From: Lytechinus pictus
Lineage: Eukaryota > Echinodermata > Echinoidea > Temnopleuroida > Toxopneustidae
Assembly (NCBI RefSeq): GCF_037042905.1
Contig: NC_087262.1
Location: forward strand, 5,480,001-5,544,000
Direction of reading: 5' to 3'
Length of the DNA: 64,000 nucleotides
The position numbers and the translations under genes are program-made. Under the pieces are notes generated by a model. The model worked only from the letters and a program-made list of their open reading frames with translations. It was not told the origin of the DNA and did not search any database. The first letter of the stretch is position 1, and every line of letters starts with the position of its first letter. This document shows positions 1 through 12,300 of the stretch, piece after piece.

Positions 1-724
1 TGCAAGTAATCTCTTTCTTATCAATGAAAATCCTATTCACCACAATTTATTGTTGCTATGTCTGGCAGGCTGTCAGTTCCAGATGTCAAGCAAGCCCTTT
101 GTTTATAAATTATGTCTACAATTCAAGTTTCTCAATCAAGGTTCATATGGAATATGAGCTTCAATCTGTAAAGGGAGATTTAAATCCAGGAAAATAGAAT
201 AGTTTCAGATGATGCTACAGTGGACGACATAGCAATGAAAAACCAAAGCATTAGTCCATAAATCACAATGACTTATCACGGTTCGATGCACATATTTTTA
301 TTGTTTGTCCTCCAGCCTGGCTGTTTGTGGGAATGCTATATGGCAATGGCGGAAGGTAGTAATTGTGCAGCTTAAGCATCTTAAGTGGTTTTCACAGAAC
401 TCCTCGGCAAAGAAAACTTACCATTGCAAGATGTTTGCATGTTCTTGCCTGCATACTTCCAAATAAATCCGTCAACCAAGGTTTTAAACTTTGTGCATAC
501 CATTCGAACAATTTTGTTCTTGACAATTGGAGAGCTTTCCAGAAGCCTGACAATGCAGCAGCACGAAAGGTTTGCAGGATAAAAAAATAGAGTAGTTGTT
601 TCTGTCCGGGATTTGGAGCTAATTTTTTTGGGAGTGAAGTTGCAGTAAGCACTCATCCGACAGACGAGGTTAGATCTATATCAATATAGCAGTGAGTATT
701 AAAACACATTTCAAATTAATTACT
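1..724. other. No gene seen
   Basis: AT-rich sequence. The short open frames at 363-656 overlap on both strands and show no domain, signal peptide or splice logic, so I do not call a gene. Confidence 0.5.
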
Positions 725-1288
725 TTAAAGGGATGGTCCAGGCTAGAGATATTTATATCTCAATGAATAAAGTAAAAGTCACAAAGCAAAATGCTAAAAA
801 TTTGATCAAAATCAAAAACAAAGTTATTGAATTTTAAAGATTTGCATTATTCCAGTGAAACAGTTCTAGGCATGTCTTTATGAATATTCATTAGGTGGGG
901 TGATGATTTCATATATTACCATATGAAATTAGGTTTATTCAAAAAATATCTACCAAGAACTAAAACAATTGGATTGACAACTGATTAAGTGCATTACTTA
1001 TTTATTGCCGCAAATTATTTCATCATAATGGAGACGCATCATTTACACATGCATGAAAAAATGAAACATTTATTATTTCATGTAATAACATAAGAAAAAG
1101 TAAGTGGGGATGTGACATCATCAGCCCACCTAATTAATATTCATGACGATGTGCATATAGTTTTCACCAAATATTGATAGACTTTGAAATTAAATAACTT
1201 TGGTATTTGTTATTCGATTTTGATGAAATTTTCAGCATTTTGCTATTTATGTAAATTTAAATATTTTCAGCCCGGACCATCCCTTTAA
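725..1288. mobile_element. TTAA-flanked MITE, AGGGATGGTCC family
   Basis: TTAA stands at both edges (725-728 and 1285-1288). Just inside are inverted termini AGGGATGGTCCAGGCT (left) and the complement of AGGGATGGTCCGGGCT (right), 15 of 16 matching. Inverted similarity continues inward (GCAAAATGCT, ATTT.ATCAAAATC). No coding capacity. The TTAA target suggests piggyBac-type mobilisation, which is inference. Confidence 0.8.
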
Positions 1289-1386
1289 GTTACGTTAAGG
1301 TGAAGGCGTTGTGGTAGGCAAATTAGTTACTTTAAATGATTAACGTTAAATAAGGGTGTTTGTTAGCGCAGGATCTAAATAATAGA

Positions 1387-1612
1387 GGAGATGATGATGA
1401 TGATTAAGGCGACAAGGATGATGAAGGGGCAGGGCGAGGATGATGATGGATATGATGAGGAGGATGATGATGACGATGATGATGATACTGTTGATGGTGA
1501 TGATGGTGATTATGCTGGATATGATTTTCATTGATCGTCGTGTAGACGGTGATATCAGAAATGATTGCGGTGGTGATAGTTTCGATGATGGTGATGACGA
1601 TGATGATGATTA
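1387..1612. repeat. Imperfect GAT/GATGAC microsatellite
   Basis: Repeated ATGATG/GATGAT triplets with interruptions on both sides of a short non-repetitive break. Frames through it translate to Met/Asp runs and are not genes. Confidence 0.85.
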
Positions 1613-2639
1613 TATTACATTAAATTGTAAGTGAGCTGATAGCACCACAAACTAAGTGGAATAAAGGTTTTAAATTAAAGATTAAAACTGCATGAGAAAG
1701 TGATCGTACAAGGGGAAATAAAATCATTTTCCGGACAACTCGAGAATGTCCAGGAGCGATTTTTTTCAGTCAGTACTCGAGTACACGGACACGGCTGTTT
1801 TGGAGGGTGTGAATCAGACTACAATTTTTTTTTTCAGAATCTTGCCTCAATTCCTAATTTTTAAAAGATCGTTTTAGGCGAGACTCTAGCCTTCGTCCAT
1901 GAATTCGACTGCAGGATATGCTAACTTATTGAACCACTCAAGTCGAGCTAATTGATAGATCCGAAATTACGCTATCCTAACGTTTCGTGTCGCCTTGAAT
2001 ATTCACGAGGAGAAGTCTGAATAAATAAACACTATTATATCTTCATTCCCATAGACTATTCATGAAAAAGTTACGGTATGCTGCCCTCTCGCGTCGGTTA
2101 CACAAGTACTGACAGGAAAAAGTCGCTTCCTAGACAAAAATCGCGTCCGGTCATGATTGAAAGTTCTGCATTTGCCTTCAAAGAGTAGTAAAAATTTCAT
2201 GAAATTATACCATTCATGGTAAACCTAATCATAAATGTGAAGTTTAATCAAAGAAACAAATTATTCTTTGAATTCATGCTAAATGTAATCTATTTCCACT
2301 CGGGTTTGTGATGATTTATTTTAAGGTGCTCAACTCTATGCTTTTGAATTTCTTTCTCCAAGTAACTTCCGAAAGTGCTGATTCTTAATACTTCATGATT
2401 TTGAGTGTGCATAATCTAGATAATGTGTGTAAATTATTGTTCCTTTTTTTCTTTTTTTTTAATACTTGTCAAGACCCCCCCCCCCCCCCCTCCTCATTTC
2501 TTATCGGACCTCCACTCGACATCTGGAGAGTGAGTTCATAATACTTTTTCGATAATCCTCCAAGCATTTTCCTGTTTTTGACGACCCCCCAAAATAAAAT
2601 ACAAAATGCAGCATAATATACACTGGCTTCAGCAGGGCA
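1613..2639. other. No gene seen
   Basis: Unassigned AT-rich DNA with a poly-C run near 2474-2491. No exon with acceptor/donor logic was recognised. Confidence 0.5.
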
Positions 2640-2815
2640 GCCGTTGCAAGCTTCTGCTTTTTAAGGTAAAAATCTTGCCAGGTCCACCCCCACCTCACCT
2701 GGATTGAGCGCAGCACAATATGGATATATATCTTGCCGAATGAAATAGCGCCATGTCTGGGATTCGAACCCACAACCCTCTGATTGAAAGGCGAGAGCCC
2801 AGAACCACTAGATCA
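2640..2815 (-). mobile_element. tRNA-derived SINE, family B, fragment
   Basis: On the minus strand it carries the B-box-like GGGTTCGAATCCC (2759-2771) and the body also seen at 26305 and 61464 (Cys-free, 'CTCAYCTGGATTGAG'-type segment). The (ATT)n tail is missing, so the copy is truncated. Confidence 0.65.
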
Positions 2816-2879
2816 AGTTTATATTCCAAATACATTATTGAGCATTTCACGGATTAAAATGACCTACGAATCGTATTAC

Positions 2880-3060
2880 GGTCTTATCTTGAAATAAGTC
2901 ACCTCTCTTCTCGTGTGTGTCAGTGTGTGTGCGCTCGTTGTGTACAAAGTCAATGGGAGAGGAAAGAAGTCACCGCCGCTGACGAAATGAACGGCAGTGA
3001 ATGGAGTGGTGACTTAAACCAGGTATTACTTTGCGGGTTACCAACTCATTGATGGTCACG
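2880..3060. repeat. Dispersed repeat shared with 54936-55060
   Basis: The stretch with GTCACCTCTCTTCT, GTTGTGTACAAAGTCAATGG and AACGGCAGTGAATGGA recurs nearly unchanged near 54950-55050, inside a TTAA-flanked element. No coding content. Confidence 0.7.
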
Positions 3061-3709
3061 AGATGAGAGGACCTTTGTTTAAAGGTCACCAATGAAGTGC
3101 CCCTTTTGACATATCTTTTTATTCTAGTTGAATTTTGGGGGGTTTGCTCGTTTTCCTCCGTAGTCCGTCTGTAAACCAATTTTTTTCTACTTCCCCCTTG
3201 GTGTACTACCGCTTGTTCTTTCTTAGTAAGTAGACCAACTGGTAATAGACCAAATGGATGTTGGAGGGATTGGGGAAACCTAAGTAGAGAAGTGGCAATT
3301 TGATAATTCGATCAATACTATTCGCTGAGGTGTACGTGAGACATGATTTGACATAACGATGTTTTAACCTTTTGACAGTAAATTTTAGCGGTGTGTGGCA
3401 ATAAACCCTGATTATCAACCCAGAAAGATGCTCGTGAAAACGACTAAATTATGTGATAAACTCGAGAAAGTAAGCTTACCCTACAAATTCACAATACTAA
3501 CGGTGCTGCCTGTACGTTATTTGTTCAAACCCCCCTCATCCTGATCTCAAACTTGACTTTTCATATAATGATGAACAATATATTGTACAGTATCTCTTGA
3601 ATGGTTCTATTTTGCCATTGATAAACTTTATTTTTTTGAAAAGGAATCTGTACTCTATACTGTGGTAGGAAGTGTAATATAATCGAACTGTTTCATCTTG
3701 ATTAATTAT
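3061..3709. other. No gene seen
   Basis: AT-rich, no domain-bearing frame and no recognised repeat. Confidence 0.45.
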
Positions 3710-3931
3710 ACACCGCAAAAACTACGGTGTCAATCCAACACCAGACGATAATCTATATCTATCCACATCAGGAAGTGTTAAAACGATTCCAGTCGGGTTT
3801 GGGGCTAGAACCGCATGGTGTTAAAACGACACCGGGTTGATCCTGAACAAGGGGTTTTCAACACCTTTCGGATGTGGACAGATGTAGATTCTCAAATGGT
3901 GTTGAGTCAACACCTACGGTGTTGCAGTGTA
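3710..3931. mobile_element. MITE of the ACACYGCAAAAA family
   Basis: The left terminus ACACCGCAAAAACTACGGTG is mirrored by CACCTACGGTGTTGCAGTGT on the right, with TA at each edge. A sub-terminal inverted pair (CTATATCTATCCACATC / GATGTGGACAGATGTAGA) follows. It is related to 9190-9433 and 56265-56490. Confidence 0.75.
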
Positions 3932-4182
3932 TGTATGTGTCGACGCCCTTGTACTACATGTATTTCTTCCTGGATTATATTATCATAATGTTTATGATAT
4001 ATACTCATAATACAGTGTCGTGTTTATATATTTATTGGAGGAAGGGTATATAGTTCGTGATGAATCTCATTTTCTTCTGTCATTTTGAGACGTCGGAATT
4101 TATTATATGTAATCAATAAAAGCGATAAAATTATGTATTTACAGAAACTTTCAACAGTGTGGTGTAACCATTTCCAATACCC

Positions 4183-4412
4183 ATGAAGAAAGAAAGAAAG
4201 AAAGAAGGAAAGAAAGAAAGAAAGAAAGAAAAAAGAAAGAGAAAGAAAGAAAGAGCAAGAAAGGGAGAAAGAAAAAAGTAGAAAAAATCAAGAAGGAAAG
4301 AAAGAAGAAAGAAAATAAGAAAAAAAGAAATAAAGAAAGGAAGGGGAAGAACGGGAGAAAGAAAGGAAGGAAGAGGATGAAATGAAGACGAAAAGAAACA
4401 AAGAAAGAAAAC
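4183..4412. repeat. Purine tract (GAAA)n
   Basis: About 230 bp of GAAAGAAA/GAAGGAAAG on the plus strand. The Phe/Ser/Leu-rich minus frame through it is an artefact of the repeat. Confidence 0.9.
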
Positions 4413-6046
4413 TTTTTTACTTTTCAAACGAAAACTTTATTACAAACAAAATCACAAAAGGTCAAGTATGCGATAAAAGAATAGTTTGACATGGTTATGA
4501 ATATTCATGGAAATAATTCATAATTTCATGAGAATTGATTACAAACACAGAAGTGAAGCCAAAAATTGAATCCGCCAGATTCAGTTTCAGTGTGGTTTAT
4601 ATTATTGTATCTCACAAAATATAATACAATATAACATCCGACAAGAAATAATAAATCATTAATGATAAAATGATACAATACATGACATTAATTCAATAAA
4701 AAGTTATGAATAAGACAATGAATAAGACAATGGTAATAACATTTGAACATTCCAGATTGGAGCCAGATATATTACAAAAATGAGAATAACTATAAAGGGT
4801 TAACTATTAAAAAACAGAGCTTGTAATTCACAGTTTCCATATTAATAACTTTTAGCATTGTCAATTTGTTTTTAATATCAATTACACAAAAGGAGAAAAA
4901 ATACGTGAAAAATGAAAGAGAGAAACAGTGAAAAAGGAGGGTAGACAATAGTTAGGTTGAATATTAGGAAGCCGAGTGATTATCAATCAGATATGTGTTT
5001 AAGATATCATTTTTCAAGTTATACGTTTAAAAGAATATATGGACCTGGAATTTTTCAAGTCGGTTTGTAGATCATTCCAAACTAATGGACCTGTGACAAC
5101 ATTTGTATTATGTGAAAAAGCAGTACGAGTACTGGAAAGACGATAACGATGGCTTTGACGAGTATAGGATAACTATGTTTCTCGTTATTCTTTCTAGATA
5201 AGAAAGATACAGTGGTGGGCAGATCTTTCCTTGAGAGTAGAAACATAAATATTATAATATGCCCTCGTTAATGACAAACAGCAATAGATTCATACACCGA
5301 TTCCATAGGAAAGCATCAATATTGGAATATACTTTGTAATGCGAACATTCTACAGAAACATGTTTTTGAACGATCCAACCAAACAATGAGGGGAGCAACA
5401 AAAGTAGAGGTTCGATACAAACATGGGCGGAAATCCCAGGGGGGGGGGCAGGGAGGACGCGTCCCCCCTACCCAAAATAGGGGGACACAATATAAAATGT
5501 CCCCCCCCCTACAATTTGTGGTCTTTTATAATGGAAAGAAATACATCATTCAAAATCTAAATAAAACATGTATTTTGGACGAGTTGACCTTACTTTTTTG
5601 GTATTAACCCTTTTTTACTATTCCCGTTCCTTTCTCCAAATCACTATAGGTTTATGTTTGCGAAACAGTGGCGGAGCTTCAGGGGTTGAACACCCCTATG
5701 ATCTTTCTGGTCGTGAAAAAATGAAATATTAAAAAAAAACGAGAAGAACATAGGGAGAAAAGCGGGAAGAAAATGAAGAGTGAAGAAAGAATATTAAAAA
5801 AGTCATGGGCTGTGTGTGAAACAATACATTTTCCATTGATTTTGTTAATAAATAAGATACGCCACCGTTAGGTTACAAACCACTAATAAGTTCCGGATAG
5901 GCCTTTTTAAGTGCCCTTATCATACTATCCTCGCATCGCCCCTGTCATTATTGACTGGCCGACAAAATGCCGTTTTTTTCACAAGATCTATTTGTATGCA
6001 TTCTTATATTCTAACGATTTCTTTCATACGAGTTTAGTTTCGTTTC
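4413..6046. other. No gene seen; one C/G-rich element scrap
   Basis: AT-rich DNA. Near 5420-5515 a G-run/C-run pair with GGGGGACACAATATAAAATGT resembles the right part of the element ending at 43288, so it is probably a decayed copy. This interval should also contain the 3' UTR of gene 1 on the minus strand; I see no clear AATAAA for it. Confidence 0.45.
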
Positions 6047-6360
6047 TCAGTCTCTGCAGGGGAAATCAAATCTAAATCGTGCTGCCTGCCAGCCGATGTC
6101 TACAACCTTTACACCAACGTATCTGATGTTCAATTGGCGGTCGCCTTTCCATTGAAGGAGTGGTTCCGGGTTGCCGACGTGACCCACCTGAAGGGTGTGG
6201 TTCGTGAAGTCAATCCATACATTGTTCATTCCCTTTCCATTGCAGGCCAATGTTGGATCATCCACAGACATGAGGACGGGGTTACTATAGGTACAATCGC
6301 ATGAGCTTTCGGGTGATCTTTTAACGACGAACCTCTTTTTCATCTTCCAGAGGCACATCC
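6047..6360 (-). CDS. Gene 1 exon 5 (C-terminal half of FAMeT-like domain)
   Basis: The acceptor CACCCTCTAG ends at 6361 and the frame closes with a stop at 6047. It shows the pattern W-I-D-F...VGH.G.PEP..QW..D...IRYVG and ends FDFPCRD. The gene 2 counterpart shares this block but has a longer tail. Confidence 0.75.
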
Positions 6361-9300
6361 CTAGAGGGTGACAGATGATGGATACACTCTTTAAAACATG
6401 TATGGGAGAGGAGTAAATACATAATAATAGTTACCTTTATACAGCGCTTACTGCACTTTGTTTCTTTACATTGCAATTATTATTACCCCGGTTATCGGAT
6501 CCTGGCATGCCCGCACATGAATGCACTTTGAGTCCACTCCATGAGGAGCATTCCAACAAGAGTTCCAAGACTCAATTGCCAGGCATTCTACATAGGCTTT
6601 CGCATCCTACCGGGTACCCATTTAACACCTGGGTGGAGAGTGGCAAAGTGTGGATTGACGCCTGGCCAAAGGACGCTAGGCCGTGGTGGGATTCGAACAC
6701 AATGACACTTTGATTGCAAGGCGAGAGTCAGAACCGCTACACCACGACGCTTCCAATTAACCATTGAGAAAGAGCAAGTGAGTGATAGCGACGTTATTAC
6801 TCCTTGGATTAGACATTTTCACCCTTTCCCACATTTTCTTTTTTGCCGATTTGTTTTTTGTTTTCTTAAAATGACACTATAACATAAGTGGTGTTAAAGT
6901 TCACCTGTCGGTATCGCGAAAAGACATCAAGCATTTTACACCAGATTTAATCAAGGTCGTAGGTCAATGTCCATTGACGTCATTATAAAAAGGAGTTTTT
7001 GCACCGTGACGAAAACGTTTTAAAGATAATAGAAAATACATGTATATCGTCAAATGCCCTCCATGACAAAAAGAAGTCTTTGTCGGAAATTGGTGAATCC
7101 AAACAGCAGTTCTTCCTGGACGCTGGACAACAACATAACATAATTGCTTTTCTCGTCAGCTTAGGACGAACTGCTGTTCTTGTTTACCAATTTTCGACAA
7201 AGTCCTACCAGCTGTTCTTTGTCATTTGACGGGCATTTCCAATACATTTACTGCGTTCCTGAATTCGCTCTGCTTCGCCATGCAAAAACTCGGTAATACG
7301 GTATTTTCGCAACCACGACGGGGACGTTAAATCTGCGGTTCGTGTGGAAAATTCTCGAGGATACTTAGCAACAGCGATATGGTCGATCCGCGATGATTTT
7401 TCACAACCGTCATGAGCCACATGCATGACCGTCAGTCGTAGAGCTCGAGAGCGCCTCTGTACTCTGGAAGCGGAAGCAACAGCCAATCCGCGCGCATGTA
7501 GATAGATTCTTCGATTCTTATACTCTGTACAGGGAACTTATGCCCAGAAATGAAATATGGATGTTCCCATTAAACCAACACTTTTCCTTGAAATATAAGT
7601 CTATAATAGATTGAAGTTTTGAAAATGAATAGAATCTAGTACTCAACACCACCTCGGTACACATTAAAAATCGAACCCCCATTTGGACGGAAAGAAATAC
7701 GCTAAGCGCAAGGGGCATAATGTTCCTCACACTGTGTAGGAGATGGCCAGCAGTTTGTGTGGGAGGGGGACCCAATGAGTAAAAAAAATCAAATTGATTT
7801 CAGACGGATTCAGCTGTGTAGATAAACGCATGCGACACGGTTTAGCTGGACAGGTGACTGTGACCCACGAATTTAATTGCCAGCGATCTACCAATAATCG
7901 TTAGATTAACTTTAGATACTGTATCGATTCGATGGACTGTAGCGCTATATGGATCTAAGCCTTGACTCGATTTGTTTGAAGAACCACTCTGGTACCCATG
8001 CCCTGATACACCATGTAGCGCACCGCCGGACATATTCCGGACTGCGAGCGTGAGCAAGCTAGGATTCTCCCATGTCACATCTTGCGTTGTATAGGATTTG
8101 CGAAATGACCTGGCCAAAAGTCTCTTCCATAAGCAGCTGGCGTCCTCGAGAGCGACTGCTAGTGGCTGCGAAAACACGATGAAGGCGTATTGTAGCATCC
8201 ACTTCGCAGACGCTTTTTGGGACGTTGAGAATCTATTGCCCGTCAAATCACAATAGACAGATTAAAGGTCATTGTCGAAAGTTGGTGGGCGACCGGGACA
8301 GCACATCGGCCTAAGATTCGGACCGGATGAAAAATTGCAAATATGTCGTTTGTCCAGGACGATATATAGTACTCTTTTGATTCATCGATTTTCGACAAAG
8401 GCTGCTTTGGTATGAAGGGCTTTGACTAAAGATTATCAGCGTTGTAGAAAGCGTCTGCAAAGTGATAGCTAAAATCCCCTACTATCAAGAAGGAGAATAA
8501 CCGTTACACCTCGAGGGAGAACAGAGCCATTATATCAAAGGCTCTGAATAAAGCGATCCATACGTATATTTTTAAGTTTTTAGATATTTGTACAATGTAT
8601 TTTGTTGTGATTTATTATAAGGTAAATAAAACCAAACCAAACGTATGAAGTTTAACTAATCATGCTAATGATAAGAATGATTATGCACTATGATCATAAA
8701 TGATTGTATAGCTTAATAGTTAAAACAATGAAATGACAGAAAGGAATAAATTGAAGTACCCACCTATAGCAACCATTGTATTTTTGGTGACTCTATTCAG
8801 GTCTTTTGACGATAAGACAATATACATGCCTTTGCCTATGTAACTCAGCGCTATCCGTCTTCTTAATGGATCCAATTGCGTCAAACTTTGGACCACATGG
8901 TTCTTCTTTGTGTAGAACTTCTCACACTTAACTGAAAGAGTAAATCATTTAATGATTTTTGCTATAACTTTATTTTTGTCATTCGGATAACTTGTTAAAT
9001 TAGTAACGGAACACAACAAATTAATCAGTGGCTAACAAATATAATAGAGTGGAAAAAGGATCAGTGATAAAACAATTTTGTATCATGCGGCTAAATTTAT
9101 CACTGTTAGAAGGTAAAATTATTGTAGTCCCTGCTTGTCATAATTGCTTATTATTATAACAAGGGGCAATAAAGAATACATTGAAATATACACTGCAAAA
9201 ACGCTGGTGTTGATTTAACACCAGCCCGGAATATATATATGTCCACACCAGAGAAGTGTTAAACAACACCAGTTTTATTTTGGTCGAACACCAGATAGGT

Positions 9301-12300
9301 GTTTATACAACACCAATTAGTATTACAACAGCATCGGTTTGATTCCAAACTGGTGTTGTTTCAATACTTCTCTGGTGTGGACATATATAGATCCCGGGCT
9401 GGTGTTAAATCAACACCGGAGTTTTTGCAGTGTAATTACGGCAAATCCGGTTTTAAAATTCGCCATTGCTCAGTCTTGAAGCTTTAAGTTTTCCCTTCTT
9501 TGTTGGAGTGCTAAATTGTAAAATAGGTGCAATGCAATTGATTTTAGAGTGATCACTCCAAATGCCAAATTGTATTTTGATCACGAGGAACTTTTAAACT
9601 TACATTCGCAGTGCGGTGTACTAAATCCGAATGGACAGTCACATCCTGAGTTATCCCCCCGATGAGTTATGTTACTATGTCCTCCATTACGACACGGTTC
9701 TGCAGCCATCAAATGTTAAAGAAAAGTAAAGGCTCATACTGAACAAAATGGTGTAAGATTTCACAACACAGGTGACGAATCTAGCTTAAGGGGGAAGTTC
9801 ACCCTGAAGAAAAGTTTGCTGTAAAACTACTATAAAAAAAAAAAGAATATATGAAGAGCTAATTTGCAAAAGGGATTTAATCCATTTTTCATCAAATTTG
9901 ATTTTTTTTTCTCAATGTATAGACTTTTAGTCGCTCTATAAGAATGATCCCCCAAAAAGTTGAATTTCCCATAAAAAAGTGAACAAAACTGACAAAGAAA
10001 AATCTTTCTTTTTTTCGAAAGGGGTTACATCCATTTCAGTTTGTTTGCAAAAGGGGATAGATCCACAAGGGAAATTTTTGGAAAAGAATATCTTAAAAAA
10101 TATGAAAACAGATGGATTTCTTTCATTCCCAATTTTATGTTTCATGTGGTAGGGTATCATGAAAGTTTAGTTTCGCCTAAGAATATTGCAATATGGGGGA
10201 ATAAAAAACATAATTTTCTCGGAATGGTCCAAAGTGAATATAAGCCCTTTTGCAACCAAACTCTTCATATATTGGTGAAGGTTTGAAGACGATCGATCAA
10301 AGACTAAAAAGCTGAAAAGGCAGTGCTTCATTTGTCATGTAATATAAAATGCATAAACTTCAGTCGTTTGATGGTTCATATTATGAATAATCAATATTTT
10401 CTTTGAGGGGGAGTGAAATGATTTGCCTGATGTACTGAAGATAGGCCTACGATAAACACCATTTTCATTTCTTTTTTTAATGGCATTTCATTGATTTTCA
10501 AACGACACTATATAATAAGAAACTGCTCGCACATGACACTACAAATAAAAAAAAATCAACTTCCAATCACTATTTTAATCATTAATGCATTTTCCTGTAA
10601 CATTCACCAATATTTTGAGTAGTTTTCTGCTATTTTCAATTGACTTTTTGACGGGGGGAACCACCACTTTAATGCAGGTATCGATAGCCACACCAACAGG
10701 TACAAGTGACCAGTGTTGTGTTTGCGTCCAGGGCAAGACAGGACTCCTTTTCCTTGACCTTGGACGTCTAGTTGGCCTTTGTGCACTTCCTCGGATGAGG
10801 CCAGGTCGGTGTTTCATAATAGTCCAGTCAATATAGAGTTTGACCCACCACTAATTGCAACACGAGATATTCCACTGCAATTCTTTCAAGGAAGGTCCCC
10901 TAAACATCATACTAAAAGTCCCAAGAAATCCAAGCAGTGGAAATTTATGAAATTTGCATATTATGCAAATTAGCCATAAAAAGTTAGAAAAATAAGGAAA
11001 ATAGCCCAAAGATTACAAATTGAGTGTCCAAAACAATTTAATTTGAACGAAAATTCATGATAACTAACTGTATTCCATGTTTTTTGTCAAAAGTGCAAAA
11101 AAATCTACCTCATTTGCATAATATGCAAATTAGCATTCTTATATGGAAAAATGTCAAGGTATTGTGATTTTTCTCTCATTAACTGCTTGAAAATTTCATT
11201 AATATTGAAATTTACATGCTGCTATCACTTACATTTGTATTCAGCTTTCTGTAGTGTAATTTGCATATTATGCAAATAAAAGTATCTAACATGTTATAAA
11301 TATTCAAGAAAACACACTGGTGATACATCCCTCAAAAATTGCAAGTAGATTATCTATTGAAATTGGAATATGGCAATTCCTTACAGGAAGGTTTCCTAAA
11401 CACCATATTAAAAGTCCTTAAATATACAAGCATATATAGGAAAATCACAAAATTTGCATTTTATGCAAATTAGCCATAATAAATTACAAATAAGGAAAAT
11501 AATCCAAATATTGGAAATCAAGTGCAGAAAACAATACGAATTGAACTGAAGCCCATGATAAGTTTTACAAATTTAGATATTTTTAAAACAAGAAATCGTA
11601 AATAAATCTACCTCATTTGCATATATATATGAGCATTTTTATATGGAAAAAAAAATCAAGAAATTTTGATTTTTCTCACAAAAACAGTTATGAAAACATT
11701 TCAGTCTAAATCAATATGATGTGATGACTAAGAATGGCAAAAACATTAATAATCAGCTTAATATCTAAAGTGTAATTTTACATAAAATTATTATGCAAAT
11801 AAACATCCGACATGGATCCCACTGCTTGAATGCTTCATTATTTCAATCCAAGTCTTGCTCTCTTCTTGTCTTTGTAGAGACTTTGCGTTTCTTGCGAGTA
11901 TAGTCCACGCTAGCAAGCTCCTGGATTGCCAAGTGATCAGCACAAGATGTCACACCCGTGCAAATAAAAGCTTCGAATATTTGGTCCTTGTAGCACACCA
12001 CTTAGCTTATAAACTTGGGGTCCTTGTATTTAAAGCGCTTAACGATAAATCTCCACCCTACATATCAGAGCTCTTACCTCAGCATAGACCAACACGCAGT
12101 CTCAGATCAGCAGATCAACCATTGCTGAGGGAATCTCTCAGCCACACAACCTGGGGTGACAGAGCCTTCTATATCTCTGGACCAAAGCTGTGGAATAGCC
12201 TTCCCAGGAGAGCAGAGACCCAATCAACTTTTGAGTCTTACCTGAAGACCTTTCTGTTCCCCACTCCAACATTATCCCAAGAATAACTCAATTGTAGCAT

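Noticed and set aside
4131-4427. 98-codon Phe/Ser/Leu-rich minus frame
   Set aside because: It is the complement of the (GAAA)n tract.
7842-8246. 134-codon minus frame in gene 1 intron 4
   Set aside because: No domain, no paralogous exon in gene 2 and no fitting splice phase.
10575-10836. Overlapping plus and minus frames of about 80 codons
   Set aside because: Antiparallel shadows with no domain; they overlap the edge of the long-TIR element.
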